DNA of 64,000 bases from an uncultured beta proteobacterium (GTDB lineage: Bacteria > Pseudomonadota > Gammaproteobacteria > Burkholderiales > SG8-41), in assembly GCA_903889565.1 (NCBI GenBank), contig CAISYC010000067.1, forward strand, positions 1 through 64,000. The letters run 5' to 3'. Below, piece by piece: positions 1 to 6,410 of this stretch. The notes beneath the pieces are model-generated. The model did not search any database, was not told the DNA's origin, and saw nothing but the letters and a program-made list of their open reading frames with translations. Made by a program: the position numbers and the translations under genes. The stretch's first letter is position 1. Every line of letters starts with the position of its first letter.

Positions 1-347
1 ATGCCGGGGTATGTGTACGGCGGGTGCGTCGTGCTGATTTCTTGACCATCGAAAACTCCTTTTCGCCAGTCCGTCTTCGGACCAGCATTGTGACCGGAGT
101 TTCCACTTATAGCGTTGTTCAAATTTCCGGAGCCACTTCTACTGTCCAACGCGGCGGCCCAATTAGCTAAACCGAAGTCCTTCGTGCCGCTATATTTATT
201 GATATCAAAGCCGGTTGGTAATTCGCCTTCTTTAACGGCCCTTAGCGTTTTATGTTGTGTCGCGGAAGGGGCAAAAATTTGTTCTATATGGCGGCTTCGC
301 ATAGCTGAGAGCCACTCGTTAATTGATTTACTGTGTGTGTTTTTCAT
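1..347 (-). CDS. Hypothetical protein of an integrated element, 3' end outside window
   Basis: The minus strand is open from an ATG at 345-347 to the window edge, giving at least 115 residues with no stop. The protein begins MKNTHSKSINEWLSAMRSRH and later has a Gly/Ser/Asn-rich stretch around residues 70-85. I do not recognise a family. Base composition is clearly more AT-rich than the chromosome to the right and matches the neighbouring integrase genes, so it is probably element cargo. The Shine-Dalgarno match is weak. The frame could be fortuitous, but 115 codons without a stop in AT-richer DNA argues for a real gene. Confidence 0.5.
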   Translation of the reverse strand, partial: MKNTHSKSINEWLSAMRSRHIEQIFAPSATQHKTLRAVKEGELPTGFDINKYSGTKDFGLANWAAALDSRSGSGNLNNAISGNSGHNAGPKTDWRKGVFDGQEISTTHPPYTYPG

Positions 348-406
348 GCTAAGTCTTGGCTGTTTTCGGTGGTCGTAACATCGCACCCGTCGCCTTCCCC
401 ATCAAT

Positions 407-628
407 TCACGCACTGAGTCGAGATTCAGATTGGTCGAAAAACCGCAGCCCTACACCCAATTTGTCGATCGCCTGCTCCGTATTCAACCCGGCTTTTTCC
501 AGCATGAACTTGCAGATCCGTTCCATGGGTTCACGGAGACGTTCCGGATCCGCAATAATATATCCGGCGGTGACATCATTTGTCATGCGGTGGTTTAACA
601 GGCGTTTCAGGGCGTAGGCGGAGCTTCC
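407..628 (-). pseudogene. Truncated 3' remnant of a phage-type tyrosine integrase
   Basis: Read on the minus strand in the frame ending with TGA at 407-409, this stretch encodes about 74 residues. They include SSAYALKRLLNHRMTNDVTA and then GYI-ADPERLREPM-RI. This is the C-terminal block of P4/phage-type integrases, around and after the catalytic tyrosine (the Y of TAGY). The N-terminal domain and the Arg and HxxR boxes are missing. At its 5' side the fragment runs directly into the last codons of the intact integrase gene in another reading frame, so it is a remnant rather than a complete gene. It probably records an earlier or second element at the same site. Recognition is from motif similarity only. 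Confidence 0.65.
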
Positions 629-1845
629 AACAGCTTTGCAACAGCCGCAGCTTTATGTTCAGGGGCAAGATGTGCGTAGCGAAGGGTCATCTGAATATCG
701 GCATGTCCCAACAGTTCGCGGACCGTGTTTAGATCTACCTTTGCCATAACTAAGCGGCTTGCAAAGTGATGCCGGAGATCGTGCCAACGAAAGTCTTTTA
801 TGTTGGCTAGGGTCAGTGCACTTTTCCACGCCTTGGTGACGTTATCGAACGGCTGACCTTCAACGCTAGGGAAGACCAAGCCGGATGTGTCGGATTGTTG
901 GTCACGCCAATTCGCCAGGGATTTCGACGCTTCCGCGTTTAACGGTATATGCCTAGTCTTCCCACTTTTGGAGTGACTTCCCTGCACCCTAATGTTGGCT
1001 GTGCTGAAATCTACGTCATTCCAGCCGAGCGTGAAAAGCTCACCTTGTCGCAGGCCGGTATTTATCGACACTAGGACCATGGGTTTTAAGTGGTCGGCAA
1101 AGGAGCGTCCTCTAAGGTCAGGAAGTTCAGGGTAGTCGCGTTCCCTACGCCACTTGTTAGTCCGTTCTCTCTCACTGCGAATGCGCTCCTCGCGGGTATT
1201 TAATGCTAACCTCAAGTTTGATTCTTCGATTGCGCTCAGGAACCTGACTAACTTGTTGCTTTCGGCCTTGATGGGTTTGATCCCGTGCAGTGGATTGTTA
1301 TCGAGAATTCCCCACTCCACCGCCTTGCGGAACGAAGAACGCAATGCTGCGATATCACGATTTACGGTGACAGGATGAGTGCCCTGGGTGAGACGTTTTG
1401 TTTTCCATCCTTCGATTTGCCGAACTGTTATGTCCGATAGCTTCATACTGCGGAATTTGTCAAAGCAGGATTCAATTCTAGCCAGTGTGGATATACCATC
1501 CTTCATGTTTACTTTTACCCATGGGCCATAATCGTCATTCAGAAAAGAATCGAACGTTTTGCCTGTCGGCTTCCGCTTGTCTTGGGCCGGGTCATTACCA
1601 TGAACAACGCTTGCGAGAAGTTTTTTGGCATGATCTCTTGCCTGTGCCGGAGTCGCTGAGGGATGTTTGCCGACCAATACGCGATTTCGCGCTCTTTCGG
1701 AATTGCGGTAGGTGATGTAGTAGGACACCGCTCCCGATGGTTGCACCCGGAGGAGGAATCCTTTCAGCTCGGTATCGTATATCTCGAAAGGCAGTGGCCT
1801 TGGATTGATCGATTTAATTAGTGCTGCGTTAATTCGTGTTTGCAT
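607..1845 (-). CDS. Site-specific tyrosine recombinase (integrase)
   Basis: This 412-residue phage/island-type integrase catalyses integration and excision at an attachment site. The catalytic set of the family is visible in order: Arg in NTGLRQGEL, Lys in SKSGKTR, the HDLRH box, His in LLGHADI and the nucleophilic Tyr in LRYAHL near the C-terminus. The N-terminus (IYDTELKGFLLRV) resembles the arm-type DNA-binding domain of these enzymes. I chose ATG 1845. The frame also has an upstream TTG at 1896, and neither has a strong ribosome site. The gene starts about 180 bp from a partial tRNA-Pro, the expected att site, and its AT-richer composition differs from the host genes to the right. Confidence 0.9.
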   Translation of the reverse strand: MQTRINAALIKSINPRPLPFEIYDTELKGFLLRVQPSGAVSYYITYRNSERARNRVLVGKHPSATPAQARDHAKKLLASVVHGNDPAQDKRKPTGKTFDSFLNDDYGPWVKVNMKDGISTLARIESCFDKFRSMKLSDITVRQIEGWKTKRLTQGTHPVTVNRDIAALRSSFRKAVEWGILDNNPLHGIKPIKAESNKLVRFLSAIEESNLRLALNTREERIRSERERTNKWRRERDYPELPDLRGRSFADHLKPMVLVSINTGLRQGELFTLGWNDVDFSTANIRVQGSHSKSGKTRHIPLNAEASKSLANWRDQQSDTSGLVFPSVEGQPFDNVTKAWKSALTLANIKDFRWHDLRHHFASRLVMAKVDLNTVRELLGHADIQMTLRYAHLAPEHKAAAVAKLLEAPPTP

Positions 1846-2027
1846 TGTTATGTTCGCGTTGAATTTGGTAATTCCGTAAGTCCACTGTAAGTCCAAGTTG
1901 AAACAAATTCGATGAATCGACGTGAAATATATATGGGCAAAAATCTGTGTTAAAAGGCTGTATGCAAAGAAGTTTTTGATTCATGAGCATTCATGTTGTT
2001 GCATTGGCATTTATGGCCCATTTCGCC
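1846..2027. other. Non-coding integrase upstream region, AT-rich
   Basis: This AT-rich stretch lies between the integrase start and the tRNA-derived att core. It contains a closely spaced direct repeat, ATTCATG at 1982-ish and again about 10 bp later (within 1979-1995), which could be arm-type integrase sites. I see no convincing gene here. The repeat interpretation is inference. Confidence 0.35.
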
Positions 2028-2073
<46 letters not shown>

Positions 2074-2251
2074 TCAGGTCAAATCGATGCAGTTTTCCGC
2101 CGGTGCCCGCCGGCGCGGTGGTGCCGGTTTGCCGCGGCGACGGCACTGGTTCACATTTCCTGCGTGCAGCCCTGCCTCGACGCTGTCATCCATCTGGCGC
2201 AAACTATGGCGCGCGCATTACTTTGGATGCGACGTCGAAACGAGGTGTTTC

Positions 2252-2467
2252 TTGGCCAAACTGATCCTGCTGGTCGTCGTCTTTACGGCGGCCTGGTGGT
2301 TGCTCAAGGGTTATGTGCGTTCGCTGCGCGAGGACGCGCCGCCGGCAACGCGGTCCGAGGACATGGTGCGCTGCGCAAGCTGCGGCGTCCATTTGCCGCG
2401 CAGCGAAGGTCTGCTTCGCGGCGGACGAACTTTCTGCAGCGAAGAGCACGCGCGCTCCGAAGGCTGA
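2252..2467 (+). CDS. PP0621-like small membrane/zinc-ribbon protein
   Basis: A 71-residue protein with one N-terminal membrane segment (LILLVVVFTAAWWLL). It is followed by a small metal-binding C-terminus with CASC, then FC and a His (C-x2-C...C-x3-H). This is the layout of the PP0621 family, which in betaproteobacteria commonly precedes pilS-pilR. I chose the TTG at 2252 because CGAGG lies about 7 bp upstream and it places the membrane segment at the N-terminus. The gene ends 4 bp before the pilS start, so the two are probably co-transcribed. Function is unknown. Confidence 0.7.
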   Translation: MAKLILLVVVFTAAWWLLKGYVRSLREDAPPATRSEDMVRCASCGVHLPRSEGLLRGGRTFCSEEHARSEG

Positions 2468-2471
2468 GGCG

Positions 2472-4106
2472 ATGGCGGAACTGCGTGCAGCGATGAACGC
2501 GGATGCGCCGCTCCCGGCGCAGCAGGGCGGCGGCACCCTGTTTGCAGACGCGCCGGATGCTTTCTGGCGGTCGATTTTTTTCTTCAATTCCTATCGTTCC
2601 GTCGTCGCCGTTGTTCTGTTCGCGGTAAGCCTGATTTTCGGCGAACGGCTGGCCTTCGGCTCAACCAATTCGTCGCTCTATCTTTATTTCAGCAGCGGTT
2701 ACGTGCTGCTCAGCGCGCTTTGGTTTGTGCTGATTGCTTCACGGCGCCAGTTTCACCTGCAGCTGGGCCTGCAGGTGGGCGCCGACATCGTCATCATCGT
2801 CGTGCTCATGTACGCCAGCGGCGGCATCTCGAGCGGTCTTGGTCTGCTGTTGCTTTCGGCACTGGCGGCGGCGGGCCTGATCAGCCGCGGCCGCCTGACG
2901 CTGTTCTACGCATCGATCGCCAGCATCGCCGTGCTGATCGAACAAACCGCGCAGGTGCTGCTGCATTCGGCGCCGAGTACCCAATACGTGCAGGCCGGCT
3001 TTCTGAGCATCGGTTATTTCGCCACAGCGTGGCTCGCGCATACGCTCACACGCTACCTGGTGGCGACCGAGCAGCTGGCTGCGCAACGCGAAATCGACCT
3101 GGCGAGCATGGAGGAGGTCAGCCAGCTTGTCATCCAGGACATGGATGACGGCGTGCTGGTGGTCGATGAAAACGGCGTGATCCGCCAATTCAACGCGCGC
3201 GCCGAGGAAATGCTCGGTTCCTTGCAGCGCCGTCGCCGCAATCTTCAGCTCAAGGATTATTCGGCGTCACTGGCGCAGCGGCTCGACGAATGGCGACGCA
3301 ACCCCGGTGGCAGATTCAATCCGGTGACGACCATCGTGCACAGTGAACGCGTCGGCGCGCGCTTCGTGCCGGTGGGGCAGAGCCGCAGCGTCGGCGCGGT
3401 CATCTTTCTCGAGGACCTGACGCGGGTCGAGGCGCAGGCGCGGCAGATGAAACTCGCCGCGCTGGGCCGGCTGACCGCCAACATCGCCCACGAAATCCGC
3501 AACCCGCTGTCGGCGATCAGTCATGCCACCGAACTGCTGCAGGAGGAGCCGGTGCCCAACGATACCGTGAAGCGCCTGCTCGTCATTATTCGCGAAAATA
3601 CGCTGCGGCTCGATCGCATGATCAACGATGTGCTGCGGCTCAACCGCGGCGAGCGCGCCCACCGCGAAGTGTTCCGTCTCGGCGATTTTTTGCGCGCCTT
3701 CGTCGAGCAGTTCTGCCAGAACGAAAAATTGCCGGCTTCGGTGCTGACGCTCGAACTCGCCGCCGATCCGCGCATCGCCTTCGACCAAAGCCATCTTAAC
3801 CAGGTGCTGTGGAATCTCTGCCGCAACGCGGCACGCCATTGCCGCCGCGAAGCCGGCAGCATCCGGATTGCGGTTGATCTGATCGGCGGCGGCGATATTG
3901 TAAAATTGGACGTGGTGGATGACGGGCACGGCGTCGCGCCGACAGTTCGCAACCAGTTGTTCGAGCCGTTTTTCACCACGGTTTCCAGCGGCACCGGGCT
4001 GGGTCTTTACCTGGCGCGCGAAATCTGTGCGGCGAACGATGCGACGCTGGATTACGTCGAGTCGCCGGTCGGCGCGCACTTTACCCTGCAATGCAGGGGG
4101 GCTTAG
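2472..4106 (+). CDS. pilS: Sensor histidine kinase PilS
   Basis: A 544-residue membrane sensor kinase. The N-terminal third has six hydrophobic segments (about residues 35-195). A PAS-like domain follows (about 210-320), then a HisKA box with the phosphoacceptor His near residue 340 (NIAHEIRNPLSAISHA). The C-terminal HATPase has N box CRNAARH, G1 DDGHG, and G2 GTGLGLYLA. Together with the adjacent NtrC-type regulator, and with FWRSIFFFNSYR before the first membrane segment, this fits PilS, which controls type IV pilin expression through PilR in other proteobacteria. Start ATG 2472 lies 4 bp after the upstream gene. The pilS stop and the pilR start are 6 bp apart. Confidence 0.88.
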   Translation: MAELRAAMNADAPLPAQQGGGTLFADAPDAFWRSIFFFNSYRSVVAVVLFAVSLIFGERLAFGSTNSSLYLYFSSGYVLLSALWFVLIASRRQFHLQLGLQVGADIVIIVVLMYASGGISSGLGLLLLSALAAAGLISRGRLTLFYASIASIAVLIEQTAQVLLHSAPSTQYVQAGFLSIGYFATAWLAHTLTRYLVATEQLAAQREIDLASMEEVSQLVIQDMDDGVLVVDENGVIRQFNARAEEMLGSLQRRRRNLQLKDYSASLAQRLDEWRRNPGGRFNPVTTIVHSERVGARFVPVGQSRSVGAVIFLEDLTRVEAQARQMKLAALGRLTANIAHEIRNPLSAISHATELLQEEPVPNDTVKRLLVIIRENTLRLDRMINDVLRLNRGERAHREVFRLGDFLRAFVEQFCQNEKLPASVLTLELAADPRIAFDQSHLNQVLWNLCRNAARHCRREAGSIRIAVDLIGGGDIVKLDVVDDGHGVAPTVRNQLFEPFFTTVSSGTGLGLYLAREICAANDATLDYVESPVGAHFTLQCRGA

Positions 4107-4112
4107 GAGCAT

Positions 4113-5450
4113 ATGGGCAAGGTTCTGATCGTCGATGACGAAGCGGATATCCGCGAATTGCTCAGCATGACGCTGCAGCGCATGGGCGTCGAAACCGACT
4201 GCGCGGCGACCGAATTCGAGGCGATTCAAATGCTGCAGAAGTCGAGCTACGACCTCTGCCTGACCGATATGCGGCTGCCCGACGGCGACGGCCTCAAGCT
4301 GCTTGAACATGTCACCGCGCACTATGCGGCGACGCCGGTTGCCGTCATCACCGCCCACGGCAGCACCGAAAATGCGGTAGCGGCATTGAAGGCCGGCGCT
4401 TTCGATTACCTTGCCAAACCGGTTTCTCTCAATCAACTGCGTGCGCTGGTGCGCTCGGCGCTCAAGCTGCCGCGCGCGAGCGGAGCGCGCAAGGTTGGCG
4501 AGGCGCATGCAGGTGCGCTGCCGGTGCTGCTTGGTGATTCGCCATTGATGCAGCAGACGCGGCAGATGATCGATCGCCTTGCGCGCAGTCAGGCGCCGGT
4601 GCATATCAGCGGCGAATCCGGCTGCGGCAAGGAATTGGCCGCACGGCTCATGCATTTCAAGGGGCCACGCTGCGACGCGCCGTTCGTGCCGGTCAACTGC
4701 GGTGCAATTCCCGAAAACCTGATGGAGAGCGAATTTTTCGGCTATCGCAAGGGCGCCTTCACCGGCGCCGATCAGGACAAGGACGGATTTTTCCAGGCCG
4801 CCAACGGCGGCACCCTGTTTCTCGACGAAGTGGCTGATCTGCCGATCCAGATGCAGGTCAAGCTGCTGCGCGCGATCCAGGAAAAAAAGGTGCGCAAGGT
4901 CGGCGCTACCGGCGAGGAAAACGTCGATGTGCGCATCATCAGCGCCACCCACCACCATCTCGGCGACGCCGTGCGTGACGGCAAATTCCGGCAGGATTTG
5001 TTTTACCGGCTGAACGTGATCGAGTTGCGCATGCCTTCGCTGCGCGAAATGCGCGCGGACATCCCGGTGCTCGCCTGCGAGATTCTGCATCGTATTGGCG
5101 GCGGCGAGATCGAGCTCTCGCCCGACGCGGTCTCCGCCTTGCAGGAATACGCCTTCCCCGGCAATGTGCGCGAACTGGAGAATATCCTCGAACGCGCACT
5201 CGCCCTGTCCGCCGGCGAACGCATCGGTGCCGCAGAATTGCAATTGACCTCGACGACCGCTCGCGTCGTCGAGCCGGCGGCGGTTGATCTGGCCGGCCTG
5301 CCGCTGCAGGAGCACCTCGACCGCGTCGAGAAGGCCGCCATCCTGGAAGCGCTCGAGAAAACGCGCTTTAACCGCACCGCGGCGGCAAAACTCCTCGGCA
5401 TCACCTTTCGCGCGTTGCGCTACCGCATGGAGCGGCTGGACATTAACTAG
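4113..5450 (+). CDS. pilR: NtrC-family response regulator PilR
   Basis: A 445-residue sigma-54 activator. The receiver domain has phospho-acceptor Asp52 in LTDMRLPDG. The AAA+ domain carries Walker A GESGCGKE (Cys where Thr is usual) and the sigma-54-contacting GAFTGA loop. A Fis-type helix-turn-helix (RTAAAKLLGITFRALRYRM) ends the protein. AGGAGC precedes ATG 4113. The position right after pilS supports PilR, which with RpoN activates pilin transcription in other species. No pilA is in the window. Confidence 0.9.
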   Translation: MGKVLIVDDEADIRELLSMTLQRMGVETDCAATEFEAIQMLQKSSYDLCLTDMRLPDGDGLKLLEHVTAHYAATPVAVITAHGSTENAVAALKAGAFDYLAKPVSLNQLRALVRSALKLPRASGARKVGEAHAGALPVLLGDSPLMQQTRQMIDRLARSQAPVHISGESGCGKELAARLMHFKGPRCDAPFVPVNCGAIPENLMESEFFGYRKGAFTGADQDKDGFFQAANGGTLFLDEVADLPIQMQVKLLRAIQEKKVRKVGATGEENVDVRIISATHHHLGDAVRDGKFRQDLFYRLNVIELRMPSLREMRADIPVLACEILHRIGGGEIELSPDAVSALQEYAFPGNVRELENILERALALSAGERIGAAELQLTSTTARVVEPAAVDLAGLPLQEHLDRVEKAAILEALEKTRFNRTAAAKLLGITFRALRYRMERLDIN

Positions 5451-5473
5451 GGTTGAGGATCGAGGATTGCGGA

Positions 5474-6025
5474 TTGAGTGCATTGCTCACGCTTGACGCG
5501 GCCGGTTACCTCGCCGGCGTCGCCCAAATCGCTTCGCCCAATTGCGATGCGCGACCCGAAGGCATGGCGGTCGAGTTGCTGGTGATTCATAACATCAGCC
5601 TGCCCCCCGGACGTTTCGGCGGGTCAGGCGTTGTCGAACTTTTCACCAACCGCCTCGATCCGGATGCCGATCCGTATTTCCGTGCCATCGCGGCAATGCG
5701 GGTATCCGCGCATTTTCTGATCCGCCGCGACGGCACAGTGCTGCAATTCGTGCCGACCGAAATGCGGGCGTGGCATGCCGGCGCGTCGAACTGGCGTGGC
5801 CGTCCGCGCTGCAACGATTTTTCGGTCGGCATCGAACTCGAGGGCAGCGACGACGTCGCGTTTGAGCCGGCGCAGTATAACGTGCTGGCTGCGCTGGCTC
5901 GCACGCTGTGCGACCGTTATGCGATTGCCGACATCGTCGGCCACTCGGACATCGCGCCCGGACGCAAGACCGATCCCGGGCCCTGCTTCGATTGGCCTCG
6001 CCTGCGCGAACTGGTCGGGCGCTGA
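5474..6025 (+). CDS. ampD: 1,6-anhydro-N-acetylmuramyl-L-alanine amidase AmpD
   Basis: A cytoplasmic zinc amidase that cleaves the lactyl-peptide bond of anhydro-muropeptides in cell-wall recycling. It has the amidase_2 fold signature. Zinc ligands fit His in VIHNISLPPG and the C-terminal GHSDIAPGRKTDPGPCFDW (His and Asp). The family-typical length is about 183 residues. The start is uncertain. TTG 5474 has CGAGGA at 5461-5466, and TTG 5453 is the alternative. It lies just after pilR, a common betaproteobacterial arrangement. No signal peptide is seen, consistent with a cytoplasmic location. Confidence 0.88.
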   Translation: MSALLTLDAAGYLAGVAQIASPNCDARPEGMAVELLVIHNISLPPGRFGGSGVVELFTNRLDPDADPYFRAIAAMRVSAHFLIRRDGTVLQFVPTEMRAWHAGASNWRGRPRCNDFSVGIELEGSDDVAFEPAQYNVLAALARTLCDRYAIADIVGHSDIAPGRKTDPGPCFDWPRLRELVGR

Positions 6026-6269
6026 CGCGTCGCTGTTTGCGGTAATTTGTCACATTCCACGTCATCAACGTGGTTTTAGGGCGCCATCGCTTTTGAGGTT
6101 GCCTTCACCACTTCAGGTGCAATGCCTGAAATGCGCAAAAAGCTCGATTTGACGCCGTTTTCGGGCTGTTCCCTGCGCAATTTTTAAGCAGATTTTTCCC
6201 TGCCACAACAAACAAATCCGCACTATTCCGCATGTAATTCCGAGGCGGTAAAAAAAGTTTCAAAACCTA
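6026..6269. other. Intergenic region before the nrdAB promoter
   Basis: About 240 bp without a gene between ampD and the nrdAB promoter. It is AT-richer than its surroundings. I see no RNA gene or strong terminator. The promoter and NrdR boxes that follow are listed separately. Confidence 0.5.
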
Positions 6270-6298
6270 TTGCACTGTAATTTTTGCGCCACTAGAAT
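6270..6298 (+). promoter_or_regulatory. Predicted sigma-70 promoter of nrdAB
   Basis: TTGCAC (6270-6275) and TAGAAT (6293-6298) are separated by 17 bp, close to the sigma-70 consensus. The first NrdR-like box overlaps the -10 element, a layout suited to repression. The nrdA start codon is about 112 bp downstream of the -10. Confidence 0.65.
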
Positions 6299-6304
6299 TG
6301 GTGC
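6289..6304 (+). promoter_or_regulatory. NrdR-like box 1
   Basis: CCACTAGAATTGGTGC is a weaker match to the NrdR palindrome. The outer CAC...GTG arms are kept. It begins exactly 31 bp before box 2 and overlaps the predicted -10. Confidence 0.55.
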
Positions 6305-6319
6305 CATTCATCGCGCCAA

Positions 6320-6335
6320 ACACAAGATATAGTGG
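6320..6335 (+). promoter_or_regulatory. NrdR-like box 2
   Basis: ACACAAGATATAGTGG matches about 14 of 16 positions of the NrdR-box consensus (ACACWATATATWGTGT as I know it). Paired NrdR boxes about three helical turns apart are typical upstream of ribonucleotide reductase genes. Confidence 0.7.
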
Positions 6336-6410
6336 TTCCTCGTCGTGCGCTGGGAGAGGCCGCGCGAGGCAGAAAAAACTCAAAGAAATGAAAGATTAAG
6401 GAGAGATCCC

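Noticed and set aside
3267..5483. 738-codon open frame on the minus strand
   Set aside because: It lies antisense to pilS and pilR in high-GC DNA, has His/Arg/Ala-rich low-information sequence and no domain, while the plus strand encodes clear PilS and PilR.
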